Both the position numbers and the translations under genes were made by a program. Below the pieces are notes generated by a model. The model was not told the DNA's origin. It ran no database searches and saw nothing but the letters and a program-made list of their open reading frames with translations. From Hyphomicrobiaceae bacterium (GTDB taxonomy: Bacteria > Pseudomonadota > Alphaproteobacteria > Rhizobiales > Hyphomicrobiaceae): a stretch of 64,000 bases of DNA. This document shows positions 28,454 through 35,229 of the stretch, piece by piece. Numbering within the stretch: position 1 is the stretch's first letter; every line of letters starts with the position of its first letter. The stretch covers positions 186,001 through 250,000 of the forward strand of contig JALHMB010000004.1 of NCBI GenBank assembly GCA_022844275.1, in the 5' to 3' direction.

Positions 28454-29818
28454 TCAATTCTTGAGCTTCCAGTCGCCGAGTTCGGCACGCGGCAGCCCCA
28501 GATTGTCCCGGAGCGTCGGCCCCTTGTAGTCCTTCTGGTGCAGGCCACGGCGCTGCAACTCCGGCACCACCATGCGCACGAAGTCCTCATAGCCACCGGG
28601 GAGATGCGTCGCAGCGACGACGAAGCCGTCGCACGCGCGGCCCGTAAACCATTCCTCGAGCCCGTCAGCCACGTCCTTTGCGGTGCCAACGAAGCGCGGA
28701 AACTCGCGCACGGTGCCGCGGTTCGAGAACTCGACGAAATCGCGCACGGTCGGGTTCTTCTTCCCCGAAAGGTTCACGACGCGGTCGAGAATGGCCCTGA
28801 GCCCCGAGATCCGCTTCAGCTCATCGTCGTTGAATTGCTCATCCATGTCCTTCGAGTAAAAGTCGAAGTTCAGGGCTTCCGAGAGCAGCGCCAGCCCATC
28901 CACTGGCTTCGCGAGCTTGTCGATCACGGCCATCTTGTCCTCGGCCATGCTCTTGGTTTCGCCGGTAACGGCATAGATGGCCGGCGCCACGCCCACCTCG
29001 GCCGGATTGCGTCCGCACTTCAGGATCAGCTCCTTGAAATTCGCGTAGTTCTTCTTCCCGATCTCGATATTGGGATAGACGCAGAAGACGAGCTCGCCCC
29101 AGCGTGCCGAAAAGGCCTGCCCACGGCCCGATTGCCCGGCCTGGATGACGACGGGGCGCCCCTGCTGGCTGCGCGGTACGGGTAGCGGTCCCTTCGAGCG
29201 GAACCAGCGGCCCTTGTGATCGAGGCGATGGACCTTGTCGGGATGTGCGAAGAGGCCCGTCTCCTTGTCGATGACGAGTGCATCATCCTCCCAGGAGTCC
29301 CAGTGGCCGAGCACGACCTCCATGAACTCGTCGGCCTTGTCGTAGCGCAGATCGTGCTCGGGATGCTCCGACTGCGAGAAGTTCATGGCCTCCGAGTCGT
29401 TGAGCGATGTCACGACATTCCAGGCACTGCGGCCGCTGGACATGAGGTCGAGCGTCGCGAACACGCGCGCGACATGGAATGGCTCGTAGTATGTCGTCGA
29501 GTACGTCGAGCCTAGGCCGAGGCGTGTCGTCGCCGTGCTCATGATGGAGAGGATCGTCGTCGGGTCCATCTTCACGACGCGCACGCCGTTCGCGATGGCT
29601 TCGCGGTGGTCGCTGCCCAGGATGTCCGGCATGGCGAGGCGGTCGTCGAAGAAGCCGAGGTGGAATTTGCCGTACTCGAGCGTGCGGGCAATCCGCATGA
29701 AATACTCTGGGCCGAGGAAGTCGGTCGCCGAGTGGGGATGGCGCCACGACCCGACGTAGTTCGAGCAGTTCTGCGCCTGCAGAAACCCGATCAGGATCAT
29801 CTGGCGTTGGGTGCTCAT
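28454..29818 (-). CDS. LLM class flavin-dependent monooxygenase (NtaA/SnaA/DszA-like)
   Basis: A 454-residue TIM-barrel flavoprotein. It begins RQMILIGFLQAQNCSNYVGSW and shows RTLEYGKFHLGFFDDRLAMP, LGSTYSTTYYEPFHVARVFA, RSAWNVVTSLNDSEAMNF and PVVIQAGQSGRGQAFSARWG, all typical of the NtaA/SnaA/DszA branch of luciferase-like enzymes that use FMNH2 from a separate reductase. Such enzymes cleave C-N, C-S or related bonds of xenobiotics or chelators; the substrate is unknown. Start 29818 has AGGGGA at suitable distance. The flavin reductase gene follows on the same strand. Confidence 0.88.
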   Translation of the reverse strand: MSTQRQMILIGFLQAQNCSNYVGSWRHPHSATDFLGPEYFMRIARTLEYGKFHLGFFDDRLAMPDILGSDHREAIANGVRVVKMDPTTILSIMSTATTRLGLGSTYSTTYYEPFHVARVFATLDLMSSGRSAWNVVTSLNDSEAMNFSQSEHPEHDLRYDKADEFMEVVLGHWDSWEDDALVIDKETGLFAHPDKVHRLDHKGRWFRSKGPLPVPRSQQGRPVVIQAGQSGRGQAFSARWGELVFCVYPNIEIGKKNYANFKELILKCGRNPAEVGVAPAIYAVTGETKSMAEDKMAVIDKLAKPVDGLALLSEALNFDFYSKDMDEQFNDDELKRISGLRAILDRVVNLSGKKNPTVRDFVEFSNRGTVREFPRFVGTAKDVADGLEEWFTGRACDGFVVAATHLPGGYEDFVRMVVPELQRRGLHQKDYKGPTLRDNLGLPRAELGDWKLKN

Positions 29819-29995
29819 TTCCATTCCCCTGGGCGCGTGTTTTTCCGTTGTCCGGACAGGTATTGCATATCCGCGCGCCTTGTCGCCAGACCGCAGCAGC
29901 GCACAGACGCGGAACGTTTTTGCATGGACCGGCCAGAACACGGCTATGCTAAACCTCGAAGCGAGGAAACGCGCGTTTCATCAAGGAGCGCCAGA

Positions 29996-31519
29996 ATGTT
30001 GATGTCAGCAGTCGACTATCGGGACTCTCTGCGCCGCTATCGGCCACGGGTGTTCATCAACGGCCAGCGCGTCGAAAGCGTCGCCGACGAGCCGCTGCTC
30101 GCGCCCGGCGTCGCTGCCGTGGGCGTGACTTATGACTTCGCGCTCAAGGACCAGCACGCGCCCATTATGACGGCCCGGCAGATGACATCCGGCAAAACGG
30201 TCAACCGGATGCTGCATATCTGCGAGAACTCGACGGACCTTCTCTACAAGCTCGAGGCCGTGCGGCTCGTGTGCTGCGAGAGCGGCTGCGCGCAGCGCTA
30301 CCTCAGCCATGACGGCCTCAATGCCATCTTCCAGGCGACGCGGCGTATCGATGCGAACAGTGGCACGGACTACCACCAGCGGTTCCTCAATTACCTCCAT
30401 CGCGTGCAGGACGAGGATCTGACGCTCGGCGTCGCCATGACCGACGCCAAGGGCGATCGTTCGCGCCGGCCGGGCGGGCAGGACAATCCAGACGTCTACG
30501 TGCACATCTCGGAGCGACGCCGCGATGGCATCGTCATCCGCGGCACCAAGGCCATCGTGACGGGCGCGCCGTACATGCACGAGCTGCTGGTCATGCCGTG
30601 CCGCACCATGACGGCCGAGGACGCGGACTTCGCCGTCTGCTGTGCCGTGCCGGTCGATGCCGAGGGCGTGACGATCATTTCGCGTCCTGCCGGCCGGCCC
30701 GGCGAGAACGCCGCGAAGTTCTCGGCCCGTTACGGCCAGTGTACGGCCGTCGTGCAGTTCGACGACGTCTTCGTGCCATGGGATCGCGTATTCGCCGATG
30801 GCCAATATGAGGAGGCGGGCTACCTCACGACGAGCTACGCGACGCACCACCGCCATTCCTGCATTGGTGCGCGGGCGGGCTTCGGCGATCTGCTGATCGG
30901 CGCCGGTGCCCTCATGATCGAGGCTAACGGACTCGATCCTGCCAAGCACGGCCACATCCGCGATGCCATGGTCGATCTCATCAAGATTGTCGAGGGTTTC
31001 TTCGCGTGCGGCGTCGCGGCGTCCGTCTACGCAGCCAAGGACCCTGCCGGCTCGGTCATGCCGGATGCCGTCTTCTCGAACGTGGGTAAGCTGCTGCTCG
31101 CGACGCAGATCTACGACATGCACCGCCTCGCGCACTATGTCTCGGGTGGCCTGATCGTGGCGCTGCCCGGTCCTGACGAGGACCACAATCCCGAGACGCA
31201 GGCGTCGCTCGCAGCGGTGCTGGCGGGGCGGCCCGATGTGCCGGCGGCGCAGCGTCTCGAAGTTGCGCGGCTCATGGAGGATCTCACGGCATCTTACAGC
31301 GGCAGTTGGATGAGCCTTATTTCACTCCACGGCGGCGGCAGTCCCGAAGCCATGAAACGCGAGATCTGGCGCAATTATCCTGTCGGCGAGAAGCGCGAGA
31401 TTGTTGAGCGCCTGCTCGATCGCGGCGTGCTCGATACGGGCGACCGCGTGTCGAAGCAGCCCGGCCGCTGCTGCGTCACCGGCTGCGAGGTTCCCGCGCT
31501 CCCGAAGGCGGCGGAGTAA
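29996..31519 (+). CDS. 4-hydroxybutyryl-CoA dehydratase / 4-hydroxyphenylacetate hydroxylase (AbfD/HpaB) family protein
   Basis: A 507-residue protein. Its N-terminus (MLMSAVDYRDSLRRYRPRVF) and the blocks AMTDAKGDRSRRPGGQDNPD, DGIVIRGTKAIVTGAP and FDDVFVPWDRVF align better with 4-hydroxybutyryl-CoA dehydratase than with HpaB hydroxylase. Against the Clostridium AbfD sequence as I recall it, of the four [4Fe-4S] ligands only two persist: Cys98 and His285; Tyr102 and Ala292 replace the other cysteines. So a dehydratase of the AbfD type is doubtful and a flavin-dependent oxygenase or isomerase is possible. AAGGAG is 7 bases upstream of the start. Divergent from the LLM monooxygenase. Confidence 0.8.
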   Translation: MLMSAVDYRDSLRRYRPRVFINGQRVESVADEPLLAPGVAAVGVTYDFALKDQHAPIMTARQMTSGKTVNRMLHICENSTDLLYKLEAVRLVCCESGCAQRYLSHDGLNAIFQATRRIDANSGTDYHQRFLNYLHRVQDEDLTLGVAMTDAKGDRSRRPGGQDNPDVYVHISERRRDGIVIRGTKAIVTGAPYMHELLVMPCRTMTAEDADFAVCCAVPVDAEGVTIISRPAGRPGENAAKFSARYGQCTAVVQFDDVFVPWDRVFADGQYEEAGYLTTSYATHHRHSCIGARAGFGDLLIGAGALMIEANGLDPAKHGHIRDAMVDLIKIVEGFFACGVAASVYAAKDPAGSVMPDAVFSNVGKLLLATQIYDMHRLAHYVSGGLIVALPGPDEDHNPETQASLAAVLAGRPDVPAAQRLEVARLMEDLTASYSGSWMSLISLHGGGSPEAMKREIWRNYPVGEKREIVERLLDRGVLDTGDRVSKQPGRCCVTGCEVPALPKAAE

Positions 31520-31520
31520 A

Positions 31521-32741
31521 CTATCGCGAGAGCACCGCGACCGCCTCGAGGTGCGGCGAATAGAGGAACTGGTCGATCGGCGTGATGGCATCCAGCCGAT
31601 AGCCGCCGTTGATCAGAATATGCAGATCGCGCGCCAGCGTCGCGGGATTGCACGAGACCATCACCACACGCTTGACCTTCGACTGCGCGAGCCGTTCGCA
31701 CTGCGCCTTGGCGCCGGCGCGCGGCGGATCGAGCACCACCGCATCGAGATCCTTCATCTCCATGGGCGAGAGCGGATCCTGGAAGAGATCTCTTGCTCGC
31801 GTCGTCGCGGGTTTCAGCCCTTGGTTCTTGCGCAGCGCATCGTTGAGCGCAGCAATGGCCGTGCGGTCGTCATCAAGTGCCATCACACGCGCCTTTTGCG
31901 CGATCGGTAGCGTCAATGTCCCGAGCCCGCAGAAGAGATCGCCGACCTGCTTCGCCTTGCCGAGTGCCGCCGTCACAAGATCAATCATCGCGCGTTCGGC
32001 CTCGGGCACGGCCTGAAGGAAGGCGCCGGGCGGCGGCGTCACGGCCTTGCCTGCAAAGTGCAGCACCGGCGCCTGCCGCTCGATGACTGGCACGCCACCG
32101 ATGGAGACGCGCGCCAGTCTTGCGCTCGCCGCGATCTCGCCGATCTTCGCGCGGGCCGGCGCATTCAAGGACCGCTCGCTGCCTTCCACGTCGACATCCG
32201 CCCCCGTATCCGTCAGCGTGATGGCAACGCGCGTCTCCTCCTCCTTGCCTCCCGCAATGGCCGCAAGCTCCGCGAGCGCCGGAAGCAGCGCAACGATGCG
32301 CCGGTCCAGCACGGGACAATCCTCGGCGGTCACGAGATCGTGCGAGCGTCGTCCATGGTACCCGATGCGCATCTTGCCCTTCATGCGACGCGCATTGAAT
32401 GTCGCCCGTCGGCGCGAATGCTCGGGCACAGTGATCAGCGGCTCGGCTTCCACGGCGATTTTTTGTTGCCGCAGCGCGCGTACGAGAAAGTCGCGCTTCC
32501 ATTCTTCATACATCGCGAGCGGCATATGCCGCGCGACGCAGCCGCCACAAGGCTCATCATTCGGATCGGGTGCGCGCCGTCGATCGGGAAGCAGCGTTAC
32601 GGGCTCTGGCGCATAACCTTCCTCGACGCGCCATGTCTCGCCCGGCAATGCCTGCGGAATGAAGATCTGTGCGCCGGCTGCGGTCGTGGCCGTGCCATCG
32701 CCCTCGGCGCCAAGCCCCGCGATCTGCACGATCTCGCTCAT
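31521..32741 (-). CDS. Class I SAM-dependent RNA (uracil-C5) methyltransferase, RlmD/TrmA family
   Basis: A 406-residue protein: short TRAM-like start, an Fe-S region, and a C-terminal Rossmann methyltransferase. Motifs: GDLFCGLGTLTLPIAQKARV (SAM loop), LDPPRAGAKAQCE, and VVMVSCNPATLARDL with the catalytic Cys. It would methylate a uridine at C5 in rRNA or tRNA. Of the four cluster cysteines of RlmD, three are visible (Cys65, Cys68, Cys142); the first is Asp59. The ATG overlaps the TlyA-type gene's stop by 4 bases, coupling two RNA methyltransferases. Start chosen at the overlap; the open frame extends further but is TlyA's shadow. Confidence 0.88.
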   Translation of the reverse strand: MSEIVQIAGLGAEGDGTATTAAGAQIFIPQALPGETWRVEEGYAPEPVTLLPDRRRAPDPNDEPCGGCVARHMPLAMYEEWKRDFLVRALRQQKIAVEAEPLITVPEHSRRRATFNARRMKGKMRIGYHGRRSHDLVTAEDCPVLDRRIVALLPALAELAAIAGGKEEETRVAITLTDTGADVDVEGSERSLNAPARAKIGEIAASARLARVSIGGVPVIERQAPVLHFAGKAVTPPPGAFLQAVPEAERAMIDLVTAALGKAKQVGDLFCGLGTLTLPIAQKARVMALDDDRTAIAALNDALRKNQGLKPATTRARDLFQDPLSPMEMKDLDAVVLDPPRAGAKAQCERLAQSKVKRVVMVSCNPATLARDLHILINGGYRLDAITPIDQFLYSPHLEAVAVLSR

Positions 32742-33487
32742 CTGCGCCCGCCCGCCAGGAGAAACTCGACATTGCCCGAGCCGCCTTTGATCGGCGAAGG
32801 CATGTCGCCGATCACCGACCAGCCTGCCTGAGCGACCAGCCAATCGCGCACGTCCGCCAGCGCCTGCTCGTGCAATGCAGGATCGCGCACGATACCACCT
32901 TTGCCCACGCCCTCGCGCCCGACCTCGAACTGAGGCTTCACGAGCGCAACCAGCCAGCAGCCCGGCGCCGTGAGCGCCAGTGCCGACGGCAGCGCCTTCC
33001 GCAATGAGATGAAGCTCACATCGACAACGATCGCGCCGACGGCATCCGGTACCAGCGTGCGGTCCAGCGTACGCGCATCGCATTCTTCGAGAGCCGTCAC
33101 GCGCGGATCGCCTGCCAGAGACGCATGAAGCTGGCCCTTACCGACATCCACCGCATAGACGCGCGCTGCGCCACGCTCCAGCAGCACTTGCGTGAACCCG
33201 CCTGTTGAAGCGCCGACATCGAGCGCGATACGCCCCGCAGGATCGAGCCGAAACCGATCGAGCGCCGCCGCAAGCTTCACTGCCCCCCGCGATACCTGTG
33301 CCGCCGCCTGCGCATCGACCGCGATGGCCTGTTCCTCGCGCACGTTCATGGCGGGCTTTTGCGCAACCTCACCGTCGACACGCACTTCTCCACGCGCAAT
33401 GAGATCGCGCGCTTTAGCACGCGTCGCGACCAAGCCGCGCGCGACGAGTGCGAGGTCCAGGCGTTGAGGCTCATCCGAGGCATTCAT
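32738..33487 (-). CDS. tlyA: TlyA family RNA methyltransferase / hemolysin-like protein
   Basis: A 249-residue protein with an N-terminal S4 RNA-binding domain (residues 5-65: LDLALVARGLVATRAKARDL, then VRVDGEVAQKPAMNV) followed by an FtsJ-like methyltransferase domain. LDVGASTGGFTQVLLERGAA is the SAM-binding loop and DVSFISLRKALPSAL a hallmark of TlyA. The family 2'-O-methylates cytidines in rRNA. In many alphaproteobacteria the gene follows dxs; here it is first of a pair with an RlmD-type enzyme, downstream of the repeat cluster at 33.6 kb. Confidence 0.9.
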   Translation of the reverse strand: MNASDEPQRLDLALVARGLVATRAKARDLIARGEVRVDGEVAQKPAMNVREEQAIAVDAQAAAQVSRGAVKLAAALDRFRLDPAGRIALDVGASTGGFTQVLLERGAARVYAVDVGKGQLHASLAGDPRVTALEECDARTLDRTLVPDAVGAIVVDVSFISLRKALPSALALTAPGCWLVALVKPQFEVGREGVGKGGIVRDPALHEQALADVRDWLVAQAGWSVIGDMPSPIKGGSGNVEFLLAGGRR

Positions 33488-33576
33488 GCGAGAAGCGCTA
33501 TTCGCTCACGAAGAAATAGTCAAAAAAAAGACGGGTGGCCGAATCTTGCGGTTCTGCCGCGAACGCCCTCGGCGTC

Positions 33577-33694
33577 CCCTCTCCCCGCGTGCGGGGAGAG
33601 GGTTAGGGTGAGGGGCGGCGGCAGTTACCAGCGTCAGAGTTTGCCGCCGCCCCTCACCCCGACCCTCTCCCCATTGAAGCCAATGGGGAGAGGG
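33577..33694. repeat. Mosaic palindromic intergenic repeat cluster
   Basis: Three nested hairpins lie head to tail: CCCTCTCCCCGC/GCGGGGAGAGGG (33577-33588 with 33591-33602); an 18-base pair of arms, GGGTGAGGGGCGGCGGCA at 33606-33623 with its exact complement at 33642-33659; and CCCTCTCCCCATTG/CAATGGGGAGAGGG (33663-33676 with 33681-33694). The outer hairpins share the CCCTCTCCCC arm. This is a REP-like element of the type scattered in Hyphomicrobiales genomes, located between two convergent-free minus-strand genes. Confidence 0.85.
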
Positions 33695-33717
33695 GGAAGT
33701 GGACTGAGCTCAAATAT

Positions 33718-35229
33718 CTATGAGTTTCTCTCGCGTCCTGCTGGCGGGAAGTGCGTATCGAACCAGCGTGCGAGATCGGCGAGGGCAGGATGGCGCAGAT
33801 TGCGCTCCATGTAGCGCCACGTGCGCGGGAGGTGTGCGAGATAACCATGCTTGCCGTCGCGGCGCGCGAGACGCTGCCAAAGGCCGAGCAGCTTCGTGTT
33901 GCGCTGCGCGCCGAGCACAGCATAGGCCGTGTCGAATGTGGCCACGTCAAAACCCGGCTCTCGGCAGGCAACTTCGCGACGGTAGTGGGCAAGCAAATCG
34001 CGCTCGATATCTTCCGGTACGTCGAGGCGTGCGTCCTGCAGCAGCGAGACGACGTCGTAGGCCCAGGGACCGCGCATGGCATCCTGAAAATCGAGCACGC
34101 CGACTTGACCCTCGCCGAGCCACATGAGGTTCGGCGAGTGATAGTCGCGCAGCACCCAGCCAAGTGGCAGCGTCTCGAGCCAATCGATCTGCGCGTTCCA
34201 GATGCGGAGGAAGTCAGCCTTCACGTCGGCCGGAATAGGCGAGCCCATGATGGCTGGCCAATACCAGTCGGTGGTCAGCTCGACTTCGATCATCAGCGCC
34301 GTGCGGTCAAAGCGGTGCACGACATGATGCTGTGCGCTACCAGGAACAGGCAGCCGCTCGGATGGTGGATGGGCGCGCAGCGCGATGAGGCCATCGACGG
34401 CGCTCGACCAAAGTGTTCGCTGATCCATACCGCGTTCGAGAGCACGGCCGAACGTGAGGTCACCGAGATCGTCGATCAGCAGCAGTCCGCGATCGTGGTC
34501 GAAAGCGCGGATCGTCGGCACGATCATCCCGTACGACGCCAGAGCCTCGGCAATGGCATGGAACGCCGTTACGTCCTCGGCGAGATGTGCAATCTGGCTG
34601 TAGGGCAGGCCGTTGCGGATGGGCGGTCCGTCGGGTTGACGCGGGCTGTCCATGAGTACGTGCGACGCGCTAGTCCCGATGAGCCGCGCATAGGCGCGCG
34701 TCGAGGCATCACCTTGCAGATAGCGGAGCGTACCGGCGCGATCTGAAATGAAAGCGTCGATCTCACTGAGACGCGCGACGCGCGGCGTCCAACTCGCATC
34801 CGGTGTGAGCGTCAACGTGCGCGTCTCCGGTGAGAAACCGACATCGAGCGCGATATCGAGATGGTGGCCATGCAGGCGACCCTGTGCCCGTTCGGGCCAC
34901 TCAACGAGCGCGAGACCGCTCGCGACAGCCTCGTCGAAGCCGATCTCGTCGATCTCACTCGCGTCGGTCAGGCGATAGAGATCGAAGTGCGCAATATCGA
35001 TACGCGGCGTCGCATAGGGCTGCACGAGGGTGAAGGTCGGGCTCGGCACTTCCGCTTCGGGATCGGCGAGCATGGCGCGGATGACGGCCCGCGCGAAGGT
35101 CGTTTTGCCGGCGCCGAGATCGCCCGTGAGCGTGATGAGATCGCCGGGGCGCATCTTGAGGGCAATAATCTCGGCGAGGCGCGTCAGACGCACCTCGTCG
35201 ACGCCTTCGACAGTCCAGGGGCCGCTCAT
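33718..35229 (-). CDS. tsaE: TsaE ATPase fused to a sugar/aminoglycoside-type phosphotransferase (AmgK-like)
   Basis: A 503-residue fusion. Residues 1-150 are TsaE, with Walker A GDLGAGKTT at 36-44, VPSPTFTLVQPY and HFDLYRLTDASEIDEIGFDE; it is the ATPase of the tRNA t6A37 modification complex. Residues ~160-490 are a kinase-fold phosphotransferase with LRDYHSPNLMWLGEGQVGVL (catalytic loop, Asp and Asn) and DFQDAMRGPWAYDVVSLLQD. The second half resembles AmgK, the cell-wall sugar (MurNAc/GlcNAc) anomeric kinase of a recycling route. Such fusions are known in this order. Overlap of 4 bases with divL. No murU-type nucleotidyltransferase follows. Confidence 0.92.
   Translation of the reverse strand: MSGPWTVEGVDEVRLTRLAEIIALKMRPGDLITLTGDLGAGKTTFARAVIRAMLADPEAEVPSPTFTLVQPYATPRIDIAHFDLYRLTDASEIDEIGFDEAVASGLALVEWPERAQGRLHGHHLDIALDVGFSPETRTLTLTPDASWTPRVARLSEIDAFISDRAGTLRYLQGDASTRAYARLIGTSASHVLMDSPRQPDGPPIRNGLPYSQIAHLAEDVTAFHAIAEALASYGMIVPTIRAFDHDRGLLLIDDLGDLTFGRALERGMDQRTLWSSAVDGLIALRAHPPSERLPVPGSAQHHVVHRFDRTALMIEVELTTDWYWPAIMGSPIPADVKADFLRIWNAQIDWLETLPLGWVLRDYHSPNLMWLGEGQVGVLDFQDAMRGPWAYDVVSLLQDARLDVPEDIERDLLAHYRREVACREPGFDVATFDTAYAVLGAQRNTKLLGLWQRLARRDGKHGYLAHLPRTWRYMERNLRHPALADLARWFDTHFPPAGRERNS

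Noticed and set aside
33577-33694. CRISPR array
   Set aside because: The arms form nested palindromes of different length with no regular spacers and no cas gene in the window.
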